DNA of 64,000 nucleotides from Tessaracoccus sp. SD287. Lineage in GTDB: Bacteria; Actinomycetota; Actinomycetes; Propionibacteriales; Propionibacteriaceae. Of the stretch, positions 1 to 8,977 are shown in pieces; the stretch's first letter is position 1; each line of letters begins with the position of its first letter. A program made the position numbers and the translations under genes. The stretch spans positions 1-64,000 of the forward strand of contig NZ_JADIJQ010000003.1 of the NCBI RefSeq assembly GCF_017355265.1, given 5' to 3'. The notes below the pieces were generated by a model. That model ran no database searches and had not been told where the DNA came from. It saw only the letters and a list, made by a program, of their open reading frames with translations.

Positions 1-81
1 ACTGAACTCCGCAGCTGGCCCGCCGCTCACAGCAGACAGACGGCCGCACAGCGCCTCGACCCTCAGGCGCGTCCGCCCCCG

Positions 82-690
82 CTACCCGTCCTGGGACAGC
101 CGGTAGATGGCCGCACCGGCCAACATGTTCGGCCAGACGTTCACCAGTCGTCCGGTCTCGCCGCTTTCGGAGACCGGGACCCGCTCCTCGATGACCAGCC
201 CGTGACTGGTCAGGAAGTCCTCCAGGTCGACCAGTGTCGAGTGGTGCAGGTTGGGCGAGTTGTACCACTCGTAGGGCAGGTCGCGGCTGCGTGGCATGTG
301 ACCGGCGAGCAGTCGAAGCCGGTGCTTCCACAGACCGAAGTTCGGCATCGACAACACCAGGCGGGTGCCGATGCGCGCCATCTGGGTCAGCACGGCCTCG
401 GGCTCGCGGACGACCTGCAGGGTGCGCGACAGGACGACGACGTCGTAGGAACCGTCGTCGAACTCGTCCAGTTGGGTGTCCAGGTCGAGCTCGATGACGT
501 CGACGCCGGCCCGGATGGCCTCCAACACGGCGTCGTTGTCGTTGTCGACGCCGGTGCCGCGGCATCCGTGGTGGTCGATCAGGTGGCGCAGCAACTCGCC
601 GTTGCCGCAGCCAAGATCGAGCACCCGCGAACCGTTGGGGACCAGGTGCGCCAACAACCCCAGGTCGGGCCGCAGCAGCGGCCGGCTCAT
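82..690 (-). CDS. metW: MetW-like methyltransferase-fold protein, methionine biosynthesis
   Basis: A 202-residue class I SAM-methyltransferase-fold protein. The glycine-rich motif I (VLDLGCGNGELL) lies near residues 20-31, followed by family-typical segments VVLSRTLQVV, SMPNFGLWKHR and PYEWYNSPNLHH. MetW proteins are encoded beside metX and in some bacteria are needed for full homoserine acyltransferase activity; the chemistry of the protein itself is not settled. The start chosen (MSRPLLRP) overlaps the end of metX by 4 bases (ATGA), a standard translational-coupling arrangement. Reading the same frame further upstream would only run antisense-like, compositionally odd sequence through metX, so the longer frame is rejected. 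Family assignment is firm; exact role is by analogy. Confidence 0.93.
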   Translation of the reverse strand: MSRPLLRPDLGLLAHLVPNGSRVLDLGCGNGELLRHLIDHHGCRGTGVDNDNDAVLEAIRAGVDVIELDLDTQLDEFDDGSYDVVVLSRTLQVVREPEAVLTQMARIGTRLVLSMPNFGLWKHRLRLLAGHMPRSRDLPYEWYNSPNLHHSTLVDLEDFLTSHGLVIEERVPVSESGETGRLVNVWPNMLAGAAIYRLSQDG

Positions 691-1892
691 CGGGTCACCG
701 CCCCGGCGGTTGCGCCGGTGGCCGTGGCGCTGGTGGCCGTCGGGCCTGGAGCAGGGGTCGCGCGCTCCAGCCACGCCCGCATGGTGTCGTGGTACTGGGG
801 CACGTCGAGCAGGAACGAGTCGTGGCCCCAGACCGACGTGATCTCGCGGAAGGTGACGGGCAGTTCGCCGTGCTCCAGTCGCCGCACGATGCGACGCGAA
901 TGGGAGGTCGAGAACCGCCAGTCGGAGTCGAAGCTCAGGACCAGGAAACTGACGGGGTCGCGCAGCACCGCATCGAGGGCATCGGGCCGGGCGAAGGGGT
1001 CGAAGTAGTCCATGACCCGGGTCAGGTACAGGTAGCTCAGCGCATCGAACCGGGTCAGGAACTTGTTGCCCTGGTGGGCCAGGTAGCTCTCCACGGCGAA
1101 GTCGACTCCGAAACCGCGGGCCTGACCGGGGAACTGCACCTGGCGTCCGAACTTCTGCTCGAAGGCGTCCTCGGACAGGTAGGTGATGTGGGCCATCATC
1201 CGGGCCGTCGACAGGCCCAGGTCGGGGCCGTGGTCGTCGGGGAACCGACCCTCGGCAAAATCTGGGTCGCCCATGATGGCCTGGCGGCCGACCGCCGAGA
1301 AGCCAATGTTCTGGGCGGTGAGCCGACTCGAGGCCGCGATGACGGCGGCGCGGTCGAGTGTCTCGGGGTGACGCAACGCCCATTCGAGCGCCTGCATACC
1401 CCCCAGCGATCCGCCGATCACCGCGCTCCAGTGCTCGATGCCCAGGAAGCGTCCGAGCGCCAGGTGCACGGTGACGAAGTCGGCCACGTCCAGCAGCGGG
1501 AACTCCAGTCCATAGCGTTCGCCGGTGGCCGGGTTGACCGATCGTGGTCCGGTGGTGCCGGTGCAGCCGCCGAGCAGATTGCTGCTGACCACGAACCAGC
1601 GGTCGGTATCAATGGGCTTGCCCGGCCCGATCATGTTGTCCCACCAACCGGTGACACCGGCCTCATTGGTGCCGGCGGCATGGGCGTCCCCGGTCAGGGC
1701 GTGGCAGATGTAGATCGCATTGCCGGCATCGGCGTTGAGGGTGCCGTAGGTCTCATAGGCAACGGTGACCTCTTCGAGTTCCTCACCGCTGGCCAGCACC
1801 AGGGGGGTCTCCGGGGTGAACAGCATGGCTTCCTGGGTCTCCGTGTTCAGCAACCGGGGCTGTGGAACGGGGGACGGGACGCGAGCAACCAT
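687..1892 (-). CDS. metX: homoserine O-acyltransferase MetX
   Basis: Alpha/beta-hydrolase acyltransferase of 401 residues that activates homoserine with an acyl group from acyl-CoA, the first committed step of methionine synthesis in the cytosol. The nucleophile elbow GGSLGGMQ places the catalytic serine near residue 162; an aspartate (FDSDWRFS) and a histidine (VWGHDSFLLD) complete the triad. Family signatures VAYETYGTLN, NLLGGCTGTTGP and LTRFDALSYLYLTR are present and the length is normal, with a slightly extended Ala/Thr-rich tail. It starts with ATG and its last bases overlap metW, so the two form an operon. Whether acetyl- or succinyl-CoA is used cannot be read safely from sequence; acetyl is usual for actinobacterial MetX. 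The methionine synthase metH lies at the other end of this window. Confidence 0.95.
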   Translation of the reverse strand: MVARVPSPVPQPRLLNTETQEAMLFTPETPLVLASGEELEEVTVAYETYGTLNADAGNAIYICHALTGDAHAAGTNEAGVTGWWDNMIGPGKPIDTDRWFVVSSNLLGGCTGTTGPRSVNPATGERYGLEFPLLDVADFVTVHLALGRFLGIEHWSAVIGGSLGGMQALEWALRHPETLDRAAVIAASSRLTAQNIGFSAVGRQAIMGDPDFAEGRFPDDHGPDLGLSTARMMAHITYLSEDAFEQKFGRQVQFPGQARGFGVDFAVESYLAHQGNKFLTRFDALSYLYLTRVMDYFDPFARPDALDAVLRDPVSFLVLSFDSDWRFSTSHSRRIVRRLEHGELPVTFREITSVWGHDSFLLDVPQYHDTMRAWLERATPAPGPTATSATATGATAGAVTR

Positions 1893-2020
1893 GTGCGCCA
1901 GTCTCTCGCAAGGGCCACGACGGTGTGTCGTCTGTCCACACCTTGCGCCGCACCGTCAGCGGGTCATGCCACCATGGTGGGGTCGGTGGGCAGGCCACCG
2001 CGTCGCCCAAGGAGACCCAG
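1893..2020. promoter_or_regulatory. divergent promoter region of metX and hydrolase gene, with CCACCATGGTGG palindrome
   Basis: Intergenic region of 128 bases separating the divergently transcribed metX and the hydrolase gene. A perfect 12-base palindrome, CCACCATGGTGG, sits at 1969-1980. It could be an operator, but nothing links it to a known methionine regulator. No SAM riboswitch-like fold is evident in front of metX. Confidence 0.3.
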
Positions 2021-2641
2021 ATGCAACTCGATGCCGATGCCGTCCTGTGGGACCACGCGGAGGACCCGGACGCGCCATTGCTGGTTCTGCTGCATGGGTT
2101 GGGCTCGCATGAGGGCGACCTCTTCGGGCTGGTGCCGCACCTGCCGGCCGAGTTGAACATTGCCTCGCTGCGGGCACCCCTGGTCACCCCGTACGGCGGA
2201 CGGGCGTGGTTCGACATCGAGCCGCAACCCGAGGGTCCCCCGCTGCATCGTGGTGAGCAGATCGACGCTGCGGGCGAGGCCGTGGTCGAGTGGCTGGACT
2301 CCCTCGGCACGCGCTTCACCCGAATTGGGCTGCTGGGCTTCTCCCAGGGTGCGGCCATCACGCTGAAGGTGGCCAGCATGATTCCCGAGCGGTTGCAGTG
2401 CGTGGTCGCGCTGTCGGGACTGCTGCCGAAGACCCTGGAGGACGCACCCCGGACGAACCTGCCGGCCTTTGTTGCCGTTGGCGACTTCGACACGGTGATC
2501 ACCGCCGATCGTTCGGCGCAGTTCGTCGAATGGGCCGAGACCCATCTGGACGCGACGGTGCGCCACTACCCGATGACCCACCAGGTGATCGCCGAGGAAC
2601 TCGCGGACATCCGCCAGTTCCTGGACGAGCACCTGGCCTAG
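2021..2641 (+). CDS. alpha/beta hydrolase, phospholipase/carboxylesterase family
   Basis: A 206-residue serine hydrolase of the small carboxylesterase/phospholipase (YpfH-like) family, probably cytosolic as there is no signal peptide. The oxyanion region LLHGLGSHEGDL is near residue 25, the nucleophile motif GFSQGAA lies near residue 110, and the acid and histidine are seen in VGDFDTVI and PMTHQVI. The start at ATG (MQLDADAV) is set by a good ribosome-binding site, AAGGAGA, about six bases upstream; an in-frame upstream extension lacks such a site and has unrelated composition. The physiological ester substrate is unknown. It is a single gene with its own promoter, tail-to-tail with the next gene only 3 bases away. 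Confidence 0.85.
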   Translation: MQLDADAVLWDHAEDPDAPLLVLLHGLGSHEGDLFGLVPHLPAELNIASLRAPLVTPYGGRAWFDIEPQPEGPPLHRGEQIDAAGEAVVEWLDSLGTRFTRIGLLGFSQGAAITLKVASMIPERLQCVVALSGLLPKTLEDAPRTNLPAFVAVGDFDTVITADRSAQFVEWAETHLDATVRHYPMTHQVIAEELADIRQFLDEHLA

Positions 2642-2644
2642 TAC

Positions 2645-3199
2645 TCAGCTACGACCAGCGCTCTTCTTCCTGCCCTTGCCGCCCCGACGGGTGGCCTGCA
2701 GCGCCTCGCGTCGGCGCCGTTCCTCGGCACGGACCTCTTCTGGCGTGAGGGGGTCTGCGGAGTGGTGGACCCGGTTCGCCAGCAGCAGCGCGGCACCAAG
2801 CGCGACGGCCAGGGCCGGCAGGAACGGCCAGATGTTGCCCCACAGGTTCAGCGGAAACCTGAGGCCGACGCCCACGGTCAGGGCCGCGACCACCACCCAG
2901 ACGAGCCACACGCCGACGCCCGCCAGCAACGCCCGACGCCGCGACTCGCGCACCCAGTGACGGGCCAGGGCGGCGAGGATCCCGGTCGACGGGGCGACCA
3001 CGACGCCGGTCATGGTGCCGATCAGGGCCCCGATGCCGGCCCCGCCCAGCACGTCGCTGGCTGACCCGGGAACCATCAGGATGGCCATCGAGATCGCGCC
3101 GCCCAGGGCGAGCGCGACCACCACACCCAGCGTCACGCGTCCGAAGACCGCCAGACCACCGTCGGAGGGGTTCATCTCGGCTGCGGAGGGAATCGGCAT
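2645..3199 (-). CDS. integral membrane protein of unknown function
   Basis: A 184-residue protein with about four hydrophobic segments (VTLGVVVALALGGAISMAIL, a glycine-rich stretch with VLGGAGIGALIGTMTGVVVA, then LLAGVGVWLVWVVVAALTVG and WPFLPALAVALGAALLLA) and a cytosolic tail very rich in Arg, Lys and Glu. No family is recognised. The start MPIPSAAEMNP is preferred because a -10-like CATAAT box ends exactly six bases before it, which fits a leaderless transcript; an internal ATG at 3175 is the alternative. It is divergent from the fur-like gene. Confidence 0.7.
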   Translation of the reverse strand: MPIPSAAEMNPSDGGLAVFGRVTLGVVVALALGGAISMAILMVPGSASDVLGGAGIGALIGTMTGVVVAPSTGILAALARHWVRESRRRALLAGVGVWLVWVVVAALTVGVGLRFPLNLWGNIWPFLPALAVALGAALLLANRVHHSADPLTPEEVRAEERRRREALQATRRGGKGRKKSAGRS

Positions 3200-3252
3200 G
3201 CGCCCATTATGGCAATCGGCCACACCCTCGCTTTTCTGGATCACAGTGTTTT

Positions 3253-3287
3253 TTGGACCAAATCCAATTAAGGGCTAGGGTGGGGGC
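3253..3287 (+). promoter_or_regulatory. fur/katA promoter with TTGGA-N5-TCCAA operator, leaderless
   Basis: A -35 box TTGGAC (3253-3258), a 17-base spacer and a -10 box TAGGGT (3276-3281) are followed by six bases and the ATG of the Fur-family gene, so the message probably starts at or next to the start codon. An interrupted palindrome TTGGA-CCAAA-TCCAA (3253-3267) overlaps the -35 box. AT-rich inverted repeats at this position are the autoregulatory sites of FurA/CatR-type peroxide sensors, so the gene below probably represses itself and katA. Confidence 0.65.
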
Positions 3288-3725
3288 ATGCCCACCGATG
3301 ACTTCACTGCCGCGCTCAAGGCCTCCGGCCTGCGCGTCACTGCTCCTCGGTTGGCCACTCTCGAGACGATCCACGATCTTCCGCACGCTGATGCCGACCA
3401 AGTCGCCGCAGCCGTCCGGGAGCGACTGGGGACGGTGTCGAAGCAGGCTGTCTACGACGTCCTGTCGGCACTCACCGATGCCGGTCTGGTCCGGCGGGTG
3501 TCCCCGGATGGACGTCGCGCGCGCTACGAGTTGCAGACCCGGGACAACCACCACCACATGGTGTGTCGTTCGTGCGGGTCGTTGCAGGACGTCCCGTGCC
3601 AGGTGGGCCATGCGCCCTGTCTGGAGCCGTCGGTCGACCACGGCTACGACCTCGAGATCGCCGAGGTGCTCTACCTCGGCCTGTGCCCCGACTGCCAGCG
3701 CGCGTCGGTGGCGACCACCCCCTGA
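3288..3725 (+). CDS. Fur/PerR-family metalloregulator, probable peroxide sensor of katA
   Basis: A 145-residue Fur superfamily repressor. The N-terminal winged helix carries the recognition segment KQAVYDVLSALTDAGLVRR (near residues 44-62). The C-terminal dimer domain carries the regulatory metal ligands in DNHHHMVCRSCGSLQDV and a second Cys-X2-Cys in LYLGLCPDCQ, forming the structural zinc site CxxC...CxxC. It lies 57 bases upstream of katA on the same strand, the arrangement of CatR-CatA in Streptomyces and FurA-KatG in mycobacteria. By that analogy, peroxide oxidises the regulatory site and releases repression of catalase. Sensing of iron, manganese or zinc cannot be separated by sequence alone, but the neighbour argues for peroxide. 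Confidence 0.9.
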   Translation: MPTDDFTAALKASGLRVTAPRLATLETIHDLPHADADQVAAAVRERLGTVSKQAVYDVLSALTDAGLVRRVSPDGRRARYELQTRDNHHHMVCRSCGSLQDVPCQVGHAPCLEPSVDHGYDLEIAEVLYLGLCPDCQRASVATTP

Positions 3726-3782
3726 AGCACCACCCCTTGAGCAAGACACACGCACCACAGATGAAGATTGAGGCGATGACGC

Positions 3783-5342
3783 ATGTCCACCGTTGATCCC
3801 ACGTCGGTTGATCCCACGTTCCACAAGTCCACCCATGAGTCGGGCGCCCCGCGTGACTCCGACGCCCATTCGCTGAGCGTCGGCACGGACGGGCCGCTGC
3901 TGCTGCACGACGTGGCCCTGGTCGAGAAGCTCGCCCGCTTCGACCGCGAGCGCGTCCCGGAGCGTTCCCCCCACGCCAAGGGTTCGGGTGCGTTCGGGGA
4001 GTTCACCGTCACCCATGACGTCAGCCGCTACACCAAGGCCAAGTTCCTTCAGCCCGGGGCCAGGACGCGGATGTTGGCCCGGTTCTCCACCGTCGCCGGT
4101 GAGCTGGGCTCGCCGGACACCTGGCGTGACGTGCGTGGTTTCGCGCTGAAGTTCTACACCGAAGAGGGCAACTTCGACATGGTGGGCAACAACACCCCCG
4201 TGTTCTTCGTCCGCGACCCGATGAAGTTCCCCGACTTCATCCACTCGCAGAAGAGGATGCCCGACACCGGTCTGCGCTCGAACAACATGCAGTGGGACTT
4301 CTGGAGCCTGTCGCCCGAGAGCGCCCATCAGGTCGCCTACTTGATGGGTGACCGTGGCCTGCCCCGCACCTGGCGCCACATGAACGGTTACTCCTCGCAC
4401 ACCTACATGTGGGTCAACGAGGCCGGGGAGAAGTTCTGGGTCCAGTACCACTTCCACACCAACCAGGGCGTCGAGAACATCACCAACGAGGAGGCCGGCA
4501 AGCTCGCCGGCGAGGACGCCGACTTCCACCGTCGCGACCTGTTCGAGGCCATCGAGCGGGGCGAGCACCCCAGCTGGAAGTTCAGCGTCCAGGTGATGCC
4601 CTATGCCGAGGCGAAGACCTACCGGTTCAACCCGTTCGACCTGACCAAGACCTGGTCGCACAAGGACTACCCGCTGATCGAGGTCGGTGAGTTCACCCTG
4701 AACGAGAACCCCACCAACCACTTCGCGCAGATCGAGCAGGCCGCCTTCAGCCCGTCGAACACCGTGCCCGGCACCGGACTGTCCCCCGACAAGATGCTGC
4801 TCGGCCGCGTCTTCAGCTACCCGGACGCCCAGCGCCACCGCATCGGGACCAACTACAACCAGCTGCCGGTGAACCAGCCCATCACCCCGGTCAACGACTA
4901 CGGCAAGGAGGGCAGCATGGAGTACCGCCACAGCGGCAACGCCCCGGTCTACTCCCCCCACTCCTACGGCCGGTCCTACCAGTCCGAACAGGGTCCGGCC
5001 GCCAACGGCTGGGAGTCCGACGGTGCCCTGGTGCGCAGCGCCTACTCCCTGCACGCCGAGGACGACGACTTCGGCCAGGCCCACACCCTGGTCCGCGAGG
5101 TCTACACCGAGGAGCAGCGCCAGCGCCTGATCGAGACCGTCGTGGGTTCGCTGCTGGGTGGTGTCGAGGAGCCGGTGCTGTCGAACGTGTTCACCTACTG
5201 GCGCCACATCGACCAGCAGGTGGGCCAGCAGATCGAGCAGGACTACCGCACCCGGGTCGGCGACCAGTACCCCGGCGGTGACCCGATCGACGGGCAGCCC
5301 GACACGGTGTTGCCGCAGACCAACACCCACGCGGCGCACTGA
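3783..5342 (+). CDS. katA: monofunctional haem catalase KatA
   Basis: A 519-residue small-subunit catalase (clade 3 size) that dismutates hydrogen peroxide to water and oxygen in the cytosol. The distal haem histidine lies in [21 protein letters not shown] near residue 64, the catalytic Asn in [14 protein letters not shown], and the proximal tyrosine in [17 protein letters not shown]. The region is full length with no breaks. Translation starts with ATG (MSTVDPTS) behind a weak GAGG site. The gene follows the Fur-like regulator and probably shares its message. It ends about 55 bases before a strong palindromic hairpin that serves as a shared terminator with the convergent MarR gene. Confidence 0.97.
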   Translation: MSTVDPTSVDPTFHKSTHESGAPRDSDAHSLSVGTDGPLLLHDVALVEKLARFDRERVPERSPHAKGSGAFGEFTVTHDVSRYTKAKFLQPGARTRMLARFSTVAGELGSPDTWRDVRGFALKFYTEEGNFDMVGNNTPVFFVRDPMKFPDFIHSQKRMPDTGLRSNNMQWDFWSLSPESAHQVAYLMGDRGLPRTWRHMNGYSSHTYMWVNEAGEKFWVQYHFHTNQGVENITNEEAGKLAGEDADFHRRDLFEAIERGEHPSWKFSVQVMPYAEAKTYRFNPFDLTKTWSHKDYPLIEVGEFTLNENPTNHFAQIEQAAFSPSNTVPGTGLSPDKMLLGRVFSYPDAQRHRIGTNYNQLPVNQPITPVNDYGKEGSMEYRHSGNAPVYSPHSYGRSYQSEQGPAANGWESDGALVRSAYSLHAEDDDFGQAHTLVREVYTEEQRQRLIETVVGSLLGGVEEPVLSNVFTYWRHIDQQVGQQIEQDYRTRVGDQYPGGDPIDGQPDTVLPQTNTHAAH

Positions 5343-5396
5343 CCGGCTGACCGCAGCAACGCGGCCCTTGCGCCCGCCCAGTTGCCCGCAGTAATG

Positions 5397-5430
5397 ACGG
5401 CTGCCCCTGCTTCGAAGCAGGGGCAGCCGT
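5397..5430. terminator. perfect 34-base palindromic hairpin between convergent genes (repeat family copy 1)
   Basis: A perfect palindrome, centred on GCTTCGAAGC with CTGCCCC and GGGGCAG arms, follows katA. The minus-strand side continues with CGGGCAACTG, a sequence also seen in copy 2 of the family. It can act as a bidirectional intrinsic terminator between katA and the MarR-like gene, although the T-run is weak. Related hairpins are at 20570, 51570 and 52928. Confidence 0.75.
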
Positions 5431-5528
5431 TGTGATCTGGGGTGTGTGTGCTCGTCCGGGGCAGGTGGCAGCTGGTGGACTGGGATGGGTGCGTGGACGC
5501 ACCGGCGCGTGGCCTCAAGCGATGAGGG

Positions 5529-5966
5529 TCACTCGGCGCCCGTCCAGCCCAGGTTGGTGGCCATCCGCTCCAGCGTGTGGATGGCGGCCTGGTACTCCTC
5601 GGGCGTGATGCCCTCGGCAGCCTGCGTCCGCACCTTGTCGACCACACCGGCCAAGGTGACCAGGCTCGTGGTGCCGCGTTCGGTGAGCTGGTAGTGCTCC
5701 TCGACGATCTCCACCCAGCCGGACTCGACCAGCTCGCTCAGGTGCTCCTGCGGGTCGCTGGGTTCGTCCTGGCCCGCATGCTCAGCCACGAAGGGCGCCA
5801 GCATGCTGAGCAGTTCCTCGCCGGTCGCGGTGGTCCCGTCCAGCACGTTGAGGAGTTGCCATTGCAGCCGGGTGACACCGTGCTCCTCCAGGGAGCGGGC
5901 GAACTGCTCGGTGATGAGCATGTCCACGAGCTTGAGCCAGAATCCGATGGGGCGCTGGGTGTCCAT
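5529..5966 (-). CDS. MarR-family transcriptional regulator
   Basis: A 145-residue winged-helix protein of MarR type. The N-terminal dimer helix (PIGFWLKLVDMLITEQFARSL) is followed by a helix-turn-helix (VTRLQWQLLNVLDGTTATGEELLSML) and the wing region HLSELVESGWVEIVEEHYQLTERG, then a long C-terminal helix closing the dimer. It starts with ATG and lies downstream (3' side) of adhE's end on the same strand, with 93 bases between. No effector or target can be inferred; a DinB/EmrR-style drug or phenolic sensor is typical for the family. The gap to adhE holds a GC-rich inverted repeat (CGGCGGCCCGCCGACGGGC) that may end the adhE message. Confidence 0.8.
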   Translation of the reverse strand: MDTQRPIGFWLKLVDMLITEQFARSLEEHGVTRLQWQLLNVLDGTTATGEELLSMLAPFVAEHAGQDEPSDPQEHLSELVESGWVEIVEEHYQLTERGTTSLVTLAGVVDKVRTQAAEGITPEEYQAAIHTLERMATNLGWTGAE

Positions 5967-6059
5967 GACGCGAGCCTATGCTGCCGTTGAGGGCGCTGGC
6001 AGCAACTAGGACGCGCTGTGCGACGGACCGGCGGCCCGCCGACGGGCCCAGTGGCGGCC

Positions 6060-8732
6060 TCAGGCGTCTGCCCCCACCGACTCCGGCACCTCCTCCACCG
6101 GCACCGGGCGTGAGCGCACCTGGTCGAAGCTCGATCCGTAGTAGGCGGCCTCCATCAACGTCCTCATGTCAGCAAGCATCGGCATCCTGGGGTTCGCCGG
6201 TGCGCACTGGTCCTCGTAGGCGGCCATGGCCAGTTCCTGCAAGCTGGACACGAAGGACCCCTCGTCAACGCCCTGGGCCTGGAAGGAGGCCTCGATGCCC
6301 ACCCGGTCACGGAGGCCTTCCACCGCCCTGGCATAACTCTCGACGCCCTCGTCCGGTGTCGAGGCCGGCAGGCCCAGATGGGCAGCAATTTCCTGGTATC
6401 GCTGCGGGGCGACGTAGCGCTCGTACTTGGGCCAGCCCGAGAGTTTGCTCGGTACTCGACCGTTGTAGCGGATCACGTGGGGAAGGTAGACCGCATTGGT
6501 GCGCCCGTGCGGCAGGTGGAACGTGGCACCGGTGACGTGGGCCATCGCGTGGACGATGCCCAGGAAGGCGTTGCCGAAGGCCATCCCCGCGATGGAGGCC
6601 GCATTGTGCATCTTCTCCCGTGCCCGCAGGTCGTCGGGATTGGTGCTGTGGGGCTGGGTCAGCGCGCTGCGTTCGATGTTCTCGAAGATCAGCTTGATGG
6701 CGTGCAGGCACAGTCCGTCGGTGTAGTCGTTCGCGTACACCGACAGGTAGGCCTCGGTGGCGTGGGTCAGCGCGTCGAAGCCGGCGTCGGCAACCAGGAA
6801 GCCGGGCAGCGCCCGGGTGAGCACGGGGTCGACGATCGCCACCGACGGGGTCAGTGCGTAGTCCGCCAATGGGTACTTCATGCCTGTCTGGTCGTCGGTG
6901 ATCACCGCGAAGGGCGTCATCTCCGATCCCGTGCCAGAGGTGGTCGGGATGCAGACCAGCTGGGCGAGCTTGCCGAGTTCGGGGAACTTGAAGGCCCGCT
7001 TGCGGACGTCGAAGAACTTCTCGCGCATGTCCGAGAACTGGGTGTCGGGGTTCTCGTAGAGCAGCCACATCACCTTGGCGGCATCCATCGGGGAACCACC
7101 GCCCAGGGCAATGATGGTGTCCGGTCTGAACTCCCTCATGGCCTGGGCACCGGCCTTCACCTCCGAGAGCTTGGGCTCGGGACGCACCTGGTCGAGCACC
7201 TGCACCTGCACCCGGTTCGCCCGGCGGCTCAGGACATCGGTGACCCGGTCGACGTAGCCAAGATCGGTCATCGTCTGGTCGGTGACGATGGTCACCCGCT
7301 GGACGCCGCGCATGTCCTGCAGGTAGCGCAGGGCGTTGGCCTCGAAGTAGGTCTTGGCCGGCACCTTGAACCACTGCAGGTTGTTGTTGCGTCGACCGCT
7401 GCGCTTGACGTTCACGAGATTCACCGCCGAGACGTTGTTGGAGACCGAGTTGTGGCCATAGGTTCCGCAGGCCAGGGTCAGTGAGGGCATGAAGGCGGTG
7501 TAGACGTCACCGATGCCCCCGAGTGCTGAGGGCGAGTTCTCGATGATGCGCACCGCCCTGACCGCCAGACCGAAGGCGGTGATGACCGCCTGGTCGTTGG
7601 AATGGATGGCACCGGAATGTCCCAGGCCGTCGAACTCGACCATCTGACGGGACAGTTCGATTCCGTGGTCCGGGGAATCTGCTCGCAGCACGGCCAACAC
7701 GGGGGTCAGCTTTTCGCGGGTGAGCGGTTCGTGGGGCCCGACGCCAGCGACGTCGGCCAGCAGGATCGAGGTGTCCTCGGGAACCGAGAAGCCTGCCTGC
7801 TCAGCGATCCACACCGCTGACTTGCCGACTGCGGCCGAGTTGAGCTTGGCCTCGGCGCAGCTGGCGCTGTGGGCCGAGACGCCGAACAGGAACTCCTCGA
7901 GCATGCGCTTCTGGTCGGGGGTGGTCCGGAAGGCGTGCAGCCGCTGAAACTCCTGGAGTGCTGCCTCGGCGATCGGTGCGTCCAGGATGACGGCCTGTTC
8001 GGAGGCGCACACCATGCCCATGTCGAAGGACTTCGACAAGACGATGTCGTTGACGGCGCGTCCCACGTCGGCGGTGCGCTCGATGAAGGCCGGTACGTTG
8101 CCCGCGCCCACACCCAGGGCCGGCTTGCCACAGGAGTAGGCGGCACGCACCATGGCGTTGCCGCCGGTGGCGAGAATGAGTGCCACTCCTGGGTGGTTCA
8201 TCAACTCGCCGGAGGCCTGCGTGGACGGATTGTCGATCCACTGGACGCAGTGCTCCGGCGCCCCGGCTGCGATGGCCGCGTCGCGGACGATGCGCGCAGC
8301 CTCGGCCGAACAGCGCTGGGCCGACGGATGGAACCCGAAGATGATCGGGTTGCGCGTCTTCAGGGCCAGCAATGCCTTGAAGATGGTCGTCGAGGTGGGA
8401 TTGGTGACCGGCGTCAAGGCGCAGACCACCCCGACCGGGTCAGCGATCTCGGTGATGCCCGTGAGTTCATCGTGGGAGATGACGCCGACTGTCTTCTGGT
8501 TGATGATCGAGTTGGTGACGTGTTCGCAGGCGAACATGTTCTTGACGGCCTTGTCCTCGAACAACCCGCGGCCGGTCTCCTCCACGGCCATGAGGGCGAG
8601 GGTTCCGTGGTGGTGCAGTGCAGCCACCGAGGCGTTGCGGACGATGTGGTCGACCTGTTCCTGGGTGAAGGACGCGTAGTTCGTCAGGGCCTGTTCGGCT
8701 CTGCCGACGAGTTGGTCAATGGGAGTGGACAT
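6060..8732 (-). CDS. adhE: bifunctional acetaldehyde-CoA/alcohol dehydrogenase AdhE
   Basis: An 890-residue two-domain fermentation enzyme that reduces acetyl-CoA to acetaldehyde and then ethanol with two NADH. The N-terminal aldehyde dehydrogenase half (about 1-440) has the nucleophilic cysteine in [11 protein letters not shown]. The C-terminal iron-dependent alcohol dehydrogenase half (about 450-870) has the NAD loop [12 protein letters not shown] and the metal-binding segments [10 protein letters not shown] and [22 protein letters not shown] with their histidines. Length matches the E. coli enzyme. The start MSTPIDQLV is set by AGGAGA ten bases upstream; the frame stays open for 59 more codons but without a ribosome site. 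The upstream region has a perfect Rex operator, so transcription should respond to the NADH/NAD ratio. AdhE normally assembles into cytosolic spirosome filaments. Confidence 0.97.
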   Translation of the reverse strand: MSTPIDQLVGRAEQALTNYASFTQEQVDHIVRNASVAALHHHGTLALMAVEETGRGLFEDKAVKNMFACEHVTNSIINQKTVGVISHDELTGITEIADPVGVVCALTPVTNPTSTTIFKALLALKTRNPIIFGFHPSAQRCSAEAARIVRDAAIAAGAPEHCVQWIDNPSTQASGELMNHPGVALILATGGNAMVRAAYSCGKPALGVGAGNVPAFIERTADVGRAVNDIVLSKSFDMGMVCASEQAVILDAPIAEAALQEFQRLHAFRTTPDQKRMLEEFLFGVSAHSASCAEAKLNSAAVGKSAVWIAEQAGFSVPEDTSILLADVAGVGPHEPLTREKLTPVLAVLRADSPDHGIELSRQMVEFDGLGHSGAIHSNDQAVITAFGLAVRAVRIIENSPSALGGIGDVYTAFMPSLTLACGTYGHNSVSNNVSAVNLVNVKRSGRRNNNLQWFKVPAKTYFEANALRYLQDMRGVQRVTIVTDQTMTDLGYVDRVTDVLSRRANRVQVQVLDQVRPEPKLSEVKAGAQAMREFRPDTIIALGGGSPMDAAKVMWLLYENPDTQFSDMREKFFDVRKRAFKFPELGKLAQLVCIPTTSGTGSEMTPFAVITDDQTGMKYPLADYALTPSVAIVDPVLTRALPGFLVADAGFDALTHATEAYLSVYANDYTDGLCLHAIKLIFENIERSALTQPHSTNPDDLRAREKMHNAASIAGMAFGNAFLGIVHAMAHVTGATFHLPHGRTNAVYLPHVIRYNGRVPSKLSGWPKYERYVAPQRYQEIAAHLGLPASTPDEGVESYARAVEGLRDRVGIEASFQAQGVDEGSFVSSLQELAMAAYEDQCAPANPRMPMLADMRTLMEAAYYGSSFDQVRSRPVPVEEVPESVGADA

Positions 8733-8856
8733 CGAAATCTCCTGCCCGGGAGCCACGATCCTCCGCATCCTCAGTGGATGTCGGGTCAAGGATGTGTGCG
8801 TTGGCGGCATCCCTTTCCCCTGACGGTAGGCCCCATGGGCAGCCCATGGAACCTGT

Positions 8857-8874
8857 TTGTGAATAGATTCACAA
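8857..8874. promoter_or_regulatory. Rex operator (TTGTGAATAGATTCACAA)
   Basis: An 18-base perfect inverted repeat, TTGTGAA-TAGA-TTCACAA, matches the known Rex consensus TTGTGAANNNNTTCACAA at every fixed position. It is 125 bases upstream of adhE and 104 bases before kup, in the divergent promoter region. adhE is a classical Rex target, repressed at low NADH. Whether kup is also affected is unknown. The rex gene itself is not in this window. Confidence 0.92.
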
Positions 8875-8977
8875 GATCTCTTTTCCGGGTGGCGAGGTGC
8901 GTGTTGCAAATCGTCTCGTCGAGGAGGACCATCGACGGGGCCGGTTCCGCCGGTCCATGCTGCACCAGGGAGTCGTC

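Noticed and set aside
1893-2020. SAM riboswitch before metX
   Set aside because: No kink-turn or conserved SAM-I/II/IV pieces seen in 128 bases.
3207-5339. 710-codon open frame antisense to catalase
   Set aside because: It mirrors katA, has Val/Gly/His-rich low-complexity translation and no ribosome site; it is a by-product of high GC coding.
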